Notes: generated by a model from the sequence alone, not told the origin. A stretch of 37,815 nt of DNA from Chlorobium sp. (GCA_028282595.1 JANQHQ010000005.1:1-37815), one strand, 5' to 3'. Positions 23,724 to 32,945 are shown, counted from the stretch's first letter. Numbers and translations are program-made.

Positions 23724-24470
23724 TTACAACCACTGTTCGCGCGATTCCGTTGCCGCAAGCTGGAACCGCACCATCGCAACCGCGAACATGCCGGCGGTTT
23801 CGGCCCGCAGGACCGAATTGCCGAGCGATATCTCGAAAAAGCCGTTCGCCCCGGCCGCCTCGACCTCGCTTTCACTGAAGCCGCCTTCCCCGCCGATTGC
23901 GAAGAGCACGTTTTTTCCGGAGAAGCGCAAGCCTGGAGAGACGCGGGACGCTTCCCAGGGAAGGAGCTTCAGATCGAAACCCTTCATCCGGACCACCTCC
24001 GTGAAAGGGCGGGGCTCGCATATCTCCGGGAGATGGAACCTTCCGGTCTGCCGGAGACCGGCGACAAGCACCTTTTTCCACCGTTCGACCTTGCGCTGCG
24101 CTTTTTCGGCGCGCGGCAGGGAGACCGTCCGTTCGGTTATCATGGGCACGATGGAACCCACCCCGAGCTCGGTCGCCTTTTCGAGAAAAAAATCGAACCG
24201 CTGCGTGGATTTCAGCAGCGAAAGCGCGACCGTGATTCTTGTCGGACACGGTTCGACACGCTCGCTTTCGATTATCGTCGCGTCGAGGGAACGTCGCCCC
24301 ACGTCCGATATCTCGGCAAGCAGCGACAACCCCCGGCCGTCGGTCAGACGAACACGCTCCCCCGCCTTCTTTCTCAGCACCCTGGTCATGTGAAAAAATT
24401 CCTCGTCCTCGACGACAAGCGTGCCGCCGGGAAGATCGATGCGGTCTGGAGGCGTATAGAACAGGTCCAT
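23724..24470 (-). CDS. rsmE: 16S rRNA m3U1498 methyltransferase RsmE
   Basis: 248 aa. An N-terminal PUA-like domain (HMTRVLRKKAGERVRLTDGRG) is followed by a SPOUT methyltransferase with its trefoil-knot SAM-binding motifs AIGGEGGFSESEVEAA and SLGNSVLRAETAG. These motifs, the KATELGVGSIVPMITERTV segment and the length are typical of RsmE, which methylates U1498 in the decoding region of 16S rRNA. It is packed 18 bases behind comF and 21 ahead of the permease gene. Confidence 0.95.
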   Translation of the reverse strand: MDLFYTPPDRIDLPGGTLVVEDEEFFHMTRVLRKKAGERVRLTDGRGLSLLAEISDVGRRSLDATIIESERVEPCPTRITVALSLLKSTQRFDFFLEKATELGVGSIVPMITERTVSLPRAEKAQRKVERWKKVLVAGLRQTGRFHLPEICEPRPFTEVVRMKGFDLKLLPWEASRVSPGLRFSGKNVLFAIGGEGGFSESEVEAAGANGFFEISLGNSVLRAETAGMFAVAMVRFQLAATESREQWL

Positions 24471-24488
24471 GAAACTGCCGGTTGTCGA

Positions 24489-25178
24489 TTATGCCGTCGC
24501 CAGAGCCACGACAGCGAGAGAAACGTGCCCGGCCCCTGCGGTTTCGAGCGCCTGCATGACGGCGACCGCCGTCGAACCGGTTGTCAGTACGTCGTCGACA
24601 AGCAGCACGCTCCGTGGTGCGGGCCTGCCGGAAGGAACGAACGCATCCGCGACGTTCCTCTTTCTCCGCACGGGAGAGAGTCCGGCCTGCGGCAACGTGT
24701 CCTTGCGACGGAGGACGAGATCGGTTCGCACCTCTCCACCCAGAACGGAAGCCGCGGCGCGGGCGATCACTTCGGACTGGTTGTAGGTCCGCTCGATCCT
24801 CCTGAGCCGGTGGAGCGGCACGGGAACGATCGCATCGAACCCGGGCGTCCGGCCGCCGTCGGCCACCATCTCCCCGAGCCGCCTGCCGAAAAAAACGCCG
24901 AGCCGAAAGACCCCGCCGTACTTCATCCTGTGCAGAATGTCCTGCAGCCGGTCGCTCTTGTGAAACCGGTAGAGCACACAGGCGCTTCCGGGCGGCGGGC
25001 ACTCCGGATGGCTCCGGCGAAGCGCCTCGAACAGGGCGGCTTCAGAAGCCCCGAAGCCGGAAAAGGCGTCGAACGACCTCGTACAGCTCTTGCAGACCTC
25101 CTTTTCTTCCTCTTCGAGCAGACGCCCGCATCCGGCGCAGACGTCGGGATAGAGCAGATGGAGGAGCCCTTCGAGCAT
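24489..25178 (-). CDS. comF: ComF-family phosphoribosyltransferase-like protein
   Basis: 229 aa. The N-terminal zinc-ribbon has two CxxC pairs (CAGC and CKSC, about residues 14-36). The C-terminal phosphoribosyltransferase domain ends with the PRPP loop VLLVDDVLTTGSTAV; YNQSEVIARAAA is the family's other signature. ComF proteins take part in DNA uptake and recombination in competent species, and many non-competent bacteria retain them. The window has no other competence gene. It is packed against rsmE (18-base gap). Confidence 0.9.
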   Translation of the reverse strand: MLEGLLHLLYPDVCAGCGRLLEEEEKEVCKSCTRSFDAFSGFGASEAALFEALRRSHPECPPPGSACVLYRFHKSDRLQDILHRMKYGGVFRLGVFFGRRLGEMVADGGRTPGFDAIVPVPLHRLRRIERTYNQSEVIARAAASVLGGEVRTDLVLRRKDTLPQAGLSPVRRKRNVADAFVPSGRPAPRSVLLVDDVLTTGSTAVAVMQALETAGAGHVSLAVVALATA

Positions 25179-25241
25179 AACGTTATCGGCAAACGGTTCA
25201 ACGTTTTTTCGGCGGCCGCGACGCGCGCGACGGCAAGAGGA

Positions 25242-26234
25242 TCAGGCAACCGGTGAAAAACAGAGCGCCGCCGCACCGTAGACGCCCGCATCGTTGCCGA
25301 GCGAGGCTGGCACGATCGCAAGCCCCTCCTGCATCGAAGGCAGTGTCGAAGCCTTCAACCGGCGATAGGCCGGAGCGAACACGAGATCTCCCGCGCCGGA
25401 CACCCCGCCGCCGATGATGAATGTCCGGATATCCATCAGGGCAACGACGCCCGCAAGGCCCGCACCGAGAACCTCGCCTACCGCTTCCCACACCTCCGCG
25501 GCGACCGCGTCGCCGCCGTGTGCGGCTTTTTCAAGGGTTCTCGGCGACAGATCGCAGAGGTCCCGTCCGTGCACCTCCTCGTTCCAGAGGGAACGGGGGC
25601 GACCGCGGTACACGGTCCTGCCCAACGAGACGATGCCCTTCTTGCCGATGAGACTTTCGACCGTCCCCCGGATACCCGCATGTTCGCTTTCACCCCGGTA
25701 GTCGACCGTCATGTAGCCCACCTCCCCCGCCGTTCCGCTCGGCCCCCTGTAAAGGCGTCGGCCGAGAATGATGCCTCCCCCGACTCCGGTGCCGAGAGTG
25801 ACGAGCATGAAGTTCTCGAAGGCTTTTCCGGCGCCGAACACCGCTTCGCCGTAGGCGGCGGCGTTGGCGTCGTTGTCGAGATGCAGGGGGCAGGCCATCC
25901 CGTGTGCCGAATCGAGCAGTTCGAGCAGTCGCTCCCTGAGAGGAAACCGCTCCCACCCCGGAAGATTCGGGGGGTAGCTGAGCATGCCCCGCACGCTGTC
26001 GACCGCTCCGGGCGCACCGAGCCCCATGCCGCAGAAACGTTCGCGGCCGAGACGGTCGGCGAAGCGGCTGTAAAACGCAAACGCAAGGGCAGCGATCTGC
26101 GAAACGACGCCATCCGGACCTTCCTCCGAGCGGGTAGGGTGCCGCTCGTGCGCCAGCATGCCCTCCTCACGATCGATCACGGCGATCTTAACCGCCGTTC
26201 CTCCGAGATCTATTCCAAGCGCCCAGTTCGTCAT
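25242..26234 (-). CDS. ROK-family sugar kinase (glucokinase-like) lacking the zinc motif
   Basis: 330 aa from the ATG at 26234, for which GGAG is placed about 10 bases upstream; a GTG three codons earlier is too close to it. N-terminal ATP-binding GIDLGGTAVKIAV, a conserved NDANAAAYGE with the catalytic Asp and GTGVGGGIILG are clear. The CxCGxxGCxE zinc motif of typical ROK kinases is absent: after GTAGEVGYMTVDYRG the sequence has GESEHAGIRGTVESLIG, without any Cys. Sugar phosphorylation, most likely of glucose or a related aldose, is inferred. It is 15 bases behind lpxA, and glgA is in the same run. Confidence 0.87.
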   Translation of the reverse strand: MTNWALGIDLGGTAVKIAVIDREEGMLAHERHPTRSEEGPDGVVSQIAALAFAFYSRFADRLGRERFCGMGLGAPGAVDSVRGMLSYPPNLPGWERFPLRERLLELLDSAHGMACPLHLDNDANAAAYGEAVFGAGKAFENFMLVTLGTGVGGGIILGRRLYRGPSGTAGEVGYMTVDYRGESEHAGIRGTVESLIGKKGIVSLGRTVYRGRPRSLWNEEVHGRDLCDLSPRTLEKAAHGGDAVAAEVWEAVGEVLGAGLAGVVALMDIRTFIIGGGVSGAGDLVFAPAYRRLKASTLPSMQEGLAIVPASLGNDAGVYGAAALCFSPVA

Positions 26235-26249
26235 CGGCGTCACGCTCCT

Positions 26250-27047
26250 TCAGGACTTGTACGGCCTGATATATTTTCTTTTCGAGGAACTCGTATCGAA
26301 AAACCCGGTGATTTCCTGAATTTCCGGCGTCGGCTCACACTCCTCGCGCACCTTTTCGAGCGCCGTGGCGAGCAGCATGCCCGACTGGAAAAGGATCCTG
26401 TAGGCATGACGGATCCGGTCGATCTGCTCCGAAGAGAACCCTCGCCGTTTCAGGCCGACGAAGTTAAGGCCCTGGAAACGGAAAACCTCGTGGCCGCCCG
26501 CCATGACGTAGGGAGGGACGTCCAGCGAAGCTCTCGAAATCCCCCCTACCATGGCGTATTTGCCGATTCTCACGAACTGGTGCACTCCGGCCAGCCCCCC
26601 CACCACGGCGAAATCCTCGACCTCGCAGTGGCCGCCGAACTGAACCGAGTTGGCTATGATGACATTGTTTCCGATGACGCAGTCGTGACCCGCATGCATG
26701 TAAGCCATCAGCAGGTTGTCGGAACCGACGACCGTTTTGCCGCTGGCCCGTGTCCCCCGGTTCAGGGTGACGTACTCCCTGATGACGGTGCGGTCGCCGA
26801 CATGCAGGTAGGTTTTCTCTCCCCGGAATTTGAGATCCTGCGGAACGGTCGAGAGCGCCGCGCCCGCGAAGATCCTGCACGACCTGCCGATACGCGCCCC
26901 GTCGGCTATCTGCGCGTGCGGTCCGACCTCGGTGCCGTCGCCGATGACGACATCGTCCTCGATAACCGTATAGGGCCCGATGGTGACCTCCTCGCCGATT
27001 TCCGATTTCGAGCTGACAACGGCGGTCGGATGTATGCGATTTCCCAT
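26250..27047 (-). CDS. lpxA: UDP-N-acetylglucosamine acyltransferase LpxA
   Basis: 265 aa. A left-handed parallel beta-helix made of hexapeptide repeats (IGEEVTIGPYTVIEDDVVIGDG and onwards to about residue 190) is followed by a helical C-terminal domain of about 70 aa. The catalytic base is expected at H121 in AYMHAGHDCVIG. HEVFRFQGLNFVGLKRRGF is the LpxA C-terminal signature. It puts the first 3-hydroxyacyl chain on UDP-GlcNAc, committing it to lipid A. It lies 8 bases downstream of the DUF2723 gene and 15 upstream of the ROK kinase gene, inside the long operon-like run. Confidence 0.96.
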   Translation of the reverse strand: MGNRIHPTAVVSSKSEIGEEVTIGPYTVIEDDVVIGDGTEVGPHAQIADGARIGRSCRIFAGAALSTVPQDLKFRGEKTYLHVGDRTVIREYVTLNRGTRASGKTVVGSDNLLMAYMHAGHDCVIGNNVIIANSVQFGGHCEVEDFAVVGGLAGVHQFVRIGKYAMVGGISRASLDVPPYVMAGGHEVFRFQGLNFVGLKRRGFSSEQIDRIRHAYRILFQSGMLLATALEKVREECEPTPEIQEITGFFDTSSSKRKYIRPYKS

Positions 27048-27055
27048 GAACTGAT

Positions 27056-29686
27056 TTACCTTTCTTTTAGCTGTTGAATATTCTCTTCATCGATCGTCCG
27101 GAGAAGTTTTTCCATAATCTCCCGGGCCTCTTCGCTCCTGCCTGTCTCACCCAGGGCCAGAGCGAGGGCGTAATGCACCCTCGGGGCTTCCCGCATGGAA
27201 GAAACAGCCGCAAGTCTTTCAAGATAAGCAATATACGGATCAGCTCCGTCTTTTTGACCCAGAACGACGTAGAGGGAAACCACCGAAGCGGCGACCTCGG
27301 GATCGAGCCCGAAACGCTCCAGCGGCAGAGCGGTTTCCGAACGGTCGAGCGCTTCGAGCGCCAGGGTCCGTGCGGAAGCCTTTCTCGGGGAACCGTCCGG
27401 ATTGCTTACCGTCAGACCGCTCCCGGGATCTGCCGCAAGTTCGAGGGCGAGGCGAGCGAAAAGAGGCTTGTAGTTTCCAGAGAGACGGCGCGCGGTTTCA
27501 TCGATGTAGACATCGGGATCGGCGAGATTGCGGTAGCGGTAAACGCTGCAGAGGTTCGTCCAGAGCCTCGCAGGATCGATACGATCCATTTCTCCGGCGT
27601 TCTTCTCGGGGACGACACGGTAGGCCAGGCCGTCGAGCCGGAGATACTCGTCGAGACCGAGAAGGCCGTCCCTCCCGACGGTGAGAGCGAAGTAGATCGG
27701 GCGGGACGTGAAATTGTTCATCAGAATCTCATACACCGCGATGTCCTGGGGACGCAGAAATCCCTGCCCCCTGAAATTCACGGTCGGATCGATCCGCCAC
27801 CTGAGGGTATCGACAAGTCCCTCGGGCGCTTCCATCCCCCTCGCAAGATACTCTTCGGCGAGTGCCGCTTTCACACCCCCGGCCGGCAGTTCGACCTCGA
27901 CCGGCTCGATGGCGACATAGCCGATACCCCGGACCTCTTCGTCGTTGAGGCTGAACGCCACGGGCATCGCGCCGTGCGGCGAGGTGTTCTTCAACTGCTC
28001 GAGATACCATCCCGTATTGGCGAGACTGAGATTGACGACCCTGACATCCGTGCGGATGCCTTCGACCTCTTGCAGATACCAGAGCGGAAAGGTGTCGTTG
28101 TCCCCGTTGGTGAAAAGAATGGCGTCCCGCTCGCAGCTCTGCAGCATGTTCCACGCCCAGTCCCACGGTACGTAGTTCCCCGAACGGTCGTGCGTATGGT
28201 AGTTGGCCAGAAGCATCCTTCCGTTAACAAGCAGCAGGACTGCGCCGAAAAGCACGATGGAGAGCGTCCTTTGCGCGTTCCGGTTTTTCAGGGCCTTCCC
28301 CGCCATGTCGAGCAGGCTTTCGACGCCGATGGCGATCCACAGCGCGAAAGCGAAAAAGCTGCCGGTGTAGCTGTAGTCCCGCTCTCTGGGCTGGGGTTCC
28401 GTCTGGTTGAGATAGACCACGAGTGCCGCGCCCGTCACCAGGAAAAGAACCGTGACGACCGAAGCCGTCTTCCAGTCCCTGCGAAAGTGCGAGAACGCCC
28501 CGAACACACCCACGATAAACGGCAGTCCCCACAACTGCGACCAGTCGACCCCGGAGCCCTCGCCGCCGCCGCTCCTGCCGATGAACTGCCACCCGAGATA
28601 GCGCAGATACATACGGTTCATCTGGTAGCGGAGGAAGTAGTCGACCTCTCCGGAGTACTGCTGGTAGAAGTACTGGTGAACCGGTTCGGCGGACCAGCGC
28701 CGCGGCCAGAGCGGAAAATCGCCGTACTGCTCGCGGTTCAGATAGGCGAAGAACGCCTCGCCGGTCGACGGGTTGTTTTCGTTGATGGGCGGAGCGGCTT
28801 TCGCGCGAACGTAGATCAACGCGTAGGAGGTGTAACCGATGACGAGCAGCAAGAGCGACATGCCGACCGTGTGGAGCAGTCTCTGCCGGTGGACATGAGC
28901 GTAGCGGATCAGGAGGACGATACCGCCGAGAGGCAGCAGAACTCCCCACCAGGAGAGGTGCTGCATCAGCAGCGGAAGGCCCTTGATGATACCGGTGTAG
29001 ACCAGGAAAAACACGAGAGCGCTTGCACCGAGCATGATGACGAACGAGCGCAGGGTGAACTCGTATTTCCTGAAATAGTAGAGCATGGCTACCGCGAAAA
29101 TCGCCAGAAGACTGAGCAGATGGACCCCGATGGAAAGCCCGATCATGTACATGGCCGCCTTGAGCCACCGTTCACTGCCCGGTTCCGGGTCCTCCTCGTA
29201 CCAGCGCAGGGAGAACCACACGACCATCGCCGTGAAAAACAGGGAGGGCGCGTAAACCTCGGTCTCGACCGCGTTGAACCAGAAACTGTCGGAAAACCCG
29301 AGCGCCAGCGCTCCGACGGCGGCTCCGCCGTATGCCGAGAGCTTCCGGACGCCGCTCCACGTCTCCGGATCGTCGTTTCTGTAGATTATGATCAAACGCA
29401 CGGCGATGAGATAGGTCAACGAGACCGTCGCCGCAGCCGTAATCGTGCTGAACAGGTTCACCCTCGCGCCGACGTCGCCGAAAAAGGGGAGCATCGAAAA
29501 GAGCCGGCCGATCAACAGAAAGAGAGGCGCACCCGGCGGATGGGGCACGCCGAGCGTATGAGCCGTGGCGATGAACTCCCCGCAGTCCCAGAAAGAGAGC
29601 GTGGGAGCCATCGTCATGAGGTACAGGATCTGTGCACCGAGAAACAGCGTTGCGGCGATACCGCGGTTTAGTAGCCTGTGCTCCAT
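27056..29686 (-). CDS. DUF2723 family membrane protein (TMEM260-like, GT-C type)
   Basis: 876 aa, with about eleven to thirteen membrane helices in the N-terminal 500 residues and a soluble C-terminal half of about 370 residues. The signature is the first-loop sequence APTLSFWDCGEFIATAHTLG with the acidic pair typical of GT-C glycosyltransferases, then PHPPGAPLF. A mid-protein block FTNGDNDTFPLWYLQEVEGIRTDVRVVN (spanning a membrane-soluble boundary) is conserved in DUF2723. The eukaryotic homologue TMEM260 is a protein O-mannosyltransferase; in Bacteroidota and Chlorobiota the family is common and may glycosylate exported proteins. The C-terminus has a short TPR-like helical part (EAREIMEKLLRTI). 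Function here is an inference from the family. Confidence 0.85.
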   Translation of the reverse strand: MEHRLLNRGIAATLFLGAQILYLMTMAPTLSFWDCGEFIATAHTLGVPHPPGAPLFLLIGRLFSMLPFFGDVGARVNLFSTITAAATVSLTYLIAVRLIIIYRNDDPETWSGVRKLSAYGGAAVGALALGFSDSFWFNAVETEVYAPSLFFTAMVVWFSLRWYEEDPEPGSERWLKAAMYMIGLSIGVHLLSLLAIFAVAMLYYFRKYEFTLRSFVIMLGASALVFFLVYTGIIKGLPLLMQHLSWWGVLLPLGGIVLLIRYAHVHRQRLLHTVGMSLLLLVIGYTSYALIYVRAKAAPPINENNPSTGEAFFAYLNREQYGDFPLWPRRWSAEPVHQYFYQQYSGEVDYFLRYQMNRMYLRYLGWQFIGRSGGGEGSGVDWSQLWGLPFIVGVFGAFSHFRRDWKTASVVTVLFLVTGAALVVYLNQTEPQPRERDYSYTGSFFAFALWIAIGVESLLDMAGKALKNRNAQRTLSIVLFGAVLLLVNGRMLLANYHTHDRSGNYVPWDWAWNMLQSCERDAILFTNGDNDTFPLWYLQEVEGIRTDVRVVNLSLANTGWYLEQLKNTSPHGAMPVAFSLNDEEVRGIGYVAIEPVEVELPAGGVKAALAEEYLARGMEAPEGLVDTLRWRIDPTVNFRGQGFLRPQDIAVYEILMNNFTSRPIYFALTVGRDGLLGLDEYLRLDGLAYRVVPEKNAGEMDRIDPARLWTNLCSVYRYRNLADPDVYIDETARRLSGNYKPLFARLALELAADPGSGLTVSNPDGSPRKASARTLALEALDRSETALPLERFGLDPEVAASVVSLYVVLGQKDGADPYIAYLERLAAVSSMREAPRVHYALALALGETGRSEEAREIMEKLLRTIDEENIQQLKER

Positions 29687-29716
29687 CGTATCGACAGTTC
29701 GACTGATGACAATCAG

Positions 29717-30841
29717 TTACCCCGGAAGCAGTTCCCGGGCGAGAAAGTCGGCGAACAGAAACCCTTTTTCCGTCGCCCGTATGGCGCCGCCCGCATCCGC
29801 CAGCAGCCCCTCGGTCCTGAATCGTCCAACCGTCGCGAGAACCTTCCCGGGGCTTTCGTGGTGACGCAGCAGAACCGTGGGGTCGAGGCCCGATGCGAGT
29901 CTCAGCGACAGAAACACCTGTTCGTTGATCCGTTCGCGTTCCGAAAGACATTCGTTTTGCACGCCGGCCGTTCCGGGGGCTTCGAGATAGCGCATCAGGC
30001 TCCGGCCGTTCGCCCTGCGCCACTCTTCCCCGTTTCTTCGCACGAGCGAATGTGCCGACGGCCCGAACCCAAGATACGATTCCCTGTGCCAGCATCCCAG
30101 ATTATAGCGGGAAAAGAACCCTGGACGTGAAAAATTCGAAACCTCGTAGTGCCGGAATCCGTGCTCCCCGAGCATCCCGCACGCCGTCTCGTACATCGTC
30201 GCCTGCAGGGACTCGTCTGGCAGGACGACCGCTCCCTTCCGCACGTCCCGCATGAGCCGGGTACCCTTTTCAAGCGTCAGGAGATAGACGGAAATATGCG
30301 GCACGCCCGTCGCCAGAGCGGCCGAAAGGTCCTCCCTCCAGTCGGTCCCGGTTTCGCCCTCGGCGCCGCAGATGAGATCGACGCAGGCGTTGCCGAACGC
30401 GTCCAGCGCCTCGCCGGTCGTCCGCAGCGCATCGGAGGCGGTATGCCTTCTGCCGAGAGCCTCGAGTTTGCCCGGAAGAAAGGACTGCACGCCGAGACTG
30501 AGGCGGTTCACGCCGATGGCCCTGAAGTCGCGGATCGACGCAGGCGTCAGATCCTCGGGATTGGCTTCGAGCGTAACCTCCACATCGTCGCCGAACGCGG
30601 AAAACCGGGCAAGGGTTTCAAGCCACCCGCCCAGAAGAGCGGGTGGGGCGAGCGACGGCGTTCCCCCGCCGAAATGGATGGAGCGGATGGAGCGCCCCCG
30701 GAGCTCTTCCGACCGCAGGCGCGTCTCCTCGACCAGCGCGCGGAAAAAACGTTCCTGCAGATCCTGACGGGTTACCAGAAAAAAATCACAGTAGGGACAG
30801 CGCGTCCGGCAGAAGGGGATGTGCACGTAACAATGCAGCAT
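29717..30841 (-). CDS. hemW: HemW-like radical-SAM heme chaperone
   Basis: 374 aa. The radical-SAM cluster motif CxxxCxxC is C11-RTR-C15-PY-C18 in YVHIPFCRTRCPYCDFF. IHFGGGTPSL, the SLGVQSF segment and the late RYNLGCWHRESYLGFGPSAHS are shared by HemN and HemW, but the short N-terminus and the lack of HemN-specific residues before the motif point to HemW. HemW binds heme and delivers it to respiratory proteins; many databases call it oxygen-independent coproporphyrinogen III oxidase. It is 30 bases upstream of the DUF2723 gene and 31 downstream of gmhB. Confidence 0.9.
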   Translation of the reverse strand: MLHCYVHIPFCRTRCPYCDFFLVTRQDLQERFFRALVEETRLRSEELRGRSIRSIHFGGGTPSLAPPALLGGWLETLARFSAFGDDVEVTLEANPEDLTPASIRDFRAIGVNRLSLGVQSFLPGKLEALGRRHTASDALRTTGEALDAFGNACVDLICGAEGETGTDWREDLSAALATGVPHISVYLLTLEKGTRLMRDVRKGAVVLPDESLQATMYETACGMLGEHGFRHYEVSNFSRPGFFSRYNLGCWHRESYLGFGPSAHSLVRRNGEEWRRANGRSLMRYLEAPGTAGVQNECLSERERINEQVFLSLRLASGLDPTVLLRHHESPGKVLATVGRFRTEGLLADAGGAIRATEKGFLFADFLARELLPG

Positions 30842-30872
30842 GTTTTCTCGACCGGTCTTGTAACCGGAAAGT

Positions 30873-31466
30873 TCAACGGGCGGCAGAGAGAATATAGCCT
30901 GTCACCGCCTGATAGAGATCGTCGGCCACAAACTCCGGAACGATGCCGCGCTCCCGGCAGAGCTCCTCCTCGCCGTGGCCGGTCCTGACGAGAATGGGCC
31001 TCAGCCCGGAACGGAGGGCGCATTCGACATCGACCGTCTTGTCGCCGATGAAGAACGACCGTTCCCGGTCGACCTCGAAACCGGCATCGAGAAAATCGGC
31101 GATCGCACGGTCGATCATCCCGGTTTCCGGTTTCCGGCAGTTGGCGTAGCGGTCGTATTCGGGATTCGGGTAGTCGGGATGTACCGGACAGTAGTAGACG
31201 CGATCGAAGAAGGTCCCGTCCCGCGCAAGCAGCTCGTTCAGGTAGTCGTGAATATCCTCGACCGCCTCCGCACTCAGGATGCCCCTGGCGATACCCGCCT
31301 GGTTGGTCACGACGACGATACGGTAACCGGCCTCGCGGGCGCGGGCGATCGCCTCGCCGGCGCGGTCGATGAGCCGGAACTCCTCCCGGTTGGTTACGTA
31401 GGTGCCGATATCGCGATTGATGGTGCCGTCCCTGTCGAGAAAAAGAACCCTGACCTTGCCGCCCAT
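30873..31466 (-). CDS. gmhB: D-glycero-beta-D-manno-heptose 1,7-bisphosphate 7-phosphatase (HAD-IIIA)
   Basis: 197 aa. HAD motif I is LFLDRDGTIN (D11, D13), motif II VVVTNQAGIARG, and motif III/IV is in the CRKPETGM and FFIGDKTVDVECA blocks. These and the YYCPVHPDYPNP segment mark the GmhB group, which removes the 7-phosphate on the way to ADP-heptose for LPS core. GmhB normally binds zinc with CxH and CxC pairs; here the first pair is CPVH, but the second reads ANCRKP with one Cys only. It starts 3 bases after glgA ends. Confidence 0.88.
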   Translation of the reverse strand: MGGKVRVLFLDRDGTINRDIGTYVTNREEFRLIDRAGEAIARAREAGYRIVVVTNQAGIARGILSAEAVEDIHDYLNELLARDGTFFDRVYYCPVHPDYPNPEYDRYANCRKPETGMIDRAIADFLDAGFEVDRERSFFIGDKTVDVECALRSGLRPILVRTGHGEEELCRERGIVPEFVADDLYQAVTGYILSAAR

Positions 31467-31469
31467 GGT

Positions 31470-32945
31470 TCACCCGGCTCCGAGGAGAGCCCGGTAGAGC
31501 TCGTGATACTTCCCGGCCGACTCGTCCCAGGCCAGATTCCTGTTCATGTTTTCCGTCACGAGACGTTCCCAGCGTTCACGATCACCGAAGGCTGCAGCGG
31601 CTTCCGCGACTTTTTCGACAAGCGATTCGGGCGTATAGTCGTGAAAAACGAACCCCGAACCGTCCTTGCCGTCGGCGATCTCCTCGATGGTCTCGGCGAT
31701 GCCTCCCCCGTCGTAGACGATCGGCAGCGCACCGTAGTGCATCGCGAAGAACTGCATCATGCCGCACGACTCGATTTTTCCCGGCATGAGCAGCATATCG
31801 GAGGACGCCATTATCTGATGGTAGAGTTCGTCGCTGAACTCGAATTTCAGGGCGAGTTTGCCCGGATACTTCCCGGCGAGGGTTTCGAGCTTTTTCCGGA
31901 CCTCTTCATCGCCCGACCCCGAAAGCACCACCTGCACGTCGAGCTTCATGAGCTTTTGTATAGACGATATCAGCAGTTCCGCCCCCTGGAACCGGTCGAA
32001 ATTCAGCACGCAGCCGATCAGGGGCGTCGCCTCGTCGAACTCCATGTCCAGCTCGCCGAGCAGATATTTCTTGTTTTCGAGCTTGCCGTCGAGCCGCCCG
32101 GCGTCGAACTTCTTCTTGACGAGTTTGTCCGCCGAAGGGTTCCACTGCTTGGTATCGAGACCGTTGACGATACCCGGCACCTCCCCTCCCCGGGCCGCGA
32201 TCACCTTGTCGATCCCGCAGGCCTCCTCACGATCATGCGTGATCAGATCGGCATAGCGGCTGGAAGTCGTCGATACGGCATCGACATTCTCCAGGCCCGT
32301 GAACAGCATGTTAACCGCGTCGTTTTCCACGTGGAGGCGTCCTAGCACCTCCTCGGGCAGAAGTTTCGCGAACGACTTCAGCGGATAGACCCCCTGCCGA
32401 TGGGCGTTATGAACGGTCAGCACCGTCTTGATATTCCTGAAAAAGGCGCTGTCCGCATAGAGGGTCTTCAACAGAAGCGGCACCAGGCTCGCATACCAGT
32501 CCTGGAAGTGAATGATATCGGGTTTCCATCCGAGGCGCTGCAGCGTCTCGAGAATCCCGAGATTGAAAAAAATCACCCTTTCGGCGCTGGCCTTGACGTC
32601 GCCGCCCTGCGGCATGTCGCTGAACAGGCCGTTGCGCTTGAAATATTTCTCGCTGTAGAGAAAGTAGGTCTGTATCTTGCTCGAAGGAAGAGCCGTCACC
32701 TTGACGTGAAGCATCTCCGTCCTGTCTTTCAGGGAAACCCTGATATCGGATAAACGGAGCACGTCGTGAAGGCGGAATTTACGGTCGTTGATCACACCGT
32801 ATTTCGGCATCATGATGCGGGCCTCGCACCCCTCGTCCTCCATGGCCTGGGGAAAGGACGCCATGAAATCGGCAAGGGAGCTTACCCTGACAAAAGGTGA
32901 AATCTCGCCGGATACATAAAGAACTTTGCAAGAGCTTCTTGACAT
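31470..32945 (-). CDS. glgA: Glycogen synthase, GT5 family, with altered KxGGL motif
   Basis: 491 aa. Two-domain GT-B glycosyltransferase: the N-terminal starch-synthase catalytic domain (KVLYVSGEISPFVR ... HFQDWYASLVPLLL ... TVHNAHRQGVYP) and a C-terminal nucleotide-sugar domain (PGKIESCGMMQFFAMHYGALPIVYDGGGIAETI). Classical GlgA has KxGGL near residue 15-20 for ADP-glucose; here it reads R20-V-S-S-L24. From memory, Chlorobium GlgA entries share such a replacement, so it is probably lineage-wide and not damage. ADP-glucose use is inferred. It is the first gene of the minus-strand run, and gmhB follows after 3 bases. Confidence 0.9.
   Translation of the reverse strand: MSRSSCKVLYVSGEISPFVRVSSLADFMASFPQAMEDEGCEARIMMPKYGVINDRKFRLHDVLRLSDIRVSLKDRTEMLHVKVTALPSSKIQTYFLYSEKYFKRNGLFSDMPQGGDVKASAERVIFFNLGILETLQRLGWKPDIIHFQDWYASLVPLLLKTLYADSAFFRNIKTVLTVHNAHRQGVYPLKSFAKLLPEEVLGRLHVENDAVNMLFTGLENVDAVSTTSSRYADLITHDREEACGIDKVIAARGGEVPGIVNGLDTKQWNPSADKLVKKKFDAGRLDGKLENKKYLLGELDMEFDEATPLIGCVLNFDRFQGAELLISSIQKLMKLDVQVVLSGSGDEEVRKKLETLAGKYPGKLALKFEFSDELYHQIMASSDMLLMPGKIESCGMMQFFAMHYGALPIVYDGGGIAETIEEIADGKDGSGFVFHDYTPESLVEKVAEAAAAFGDRERWERLVTENMNRNLAWDESAGKYHELYRALLGAG

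Noticed and set aside
22794..25256. 820-codon plus-strand ORF opposite AI-2E permease, rsmE and comF
   Set aside because: Three recognisable genes lie on the other strand; the translation is charged, low-complexity shadow sequence (many Asp, Glu, Arg, His).
27074..29671. 865-codon plus-strand ORF opposite the DUF2723 gene
   Set aside because: Shadow of a real 876-aa membrane protein; hydrophilic antisense with no domain.
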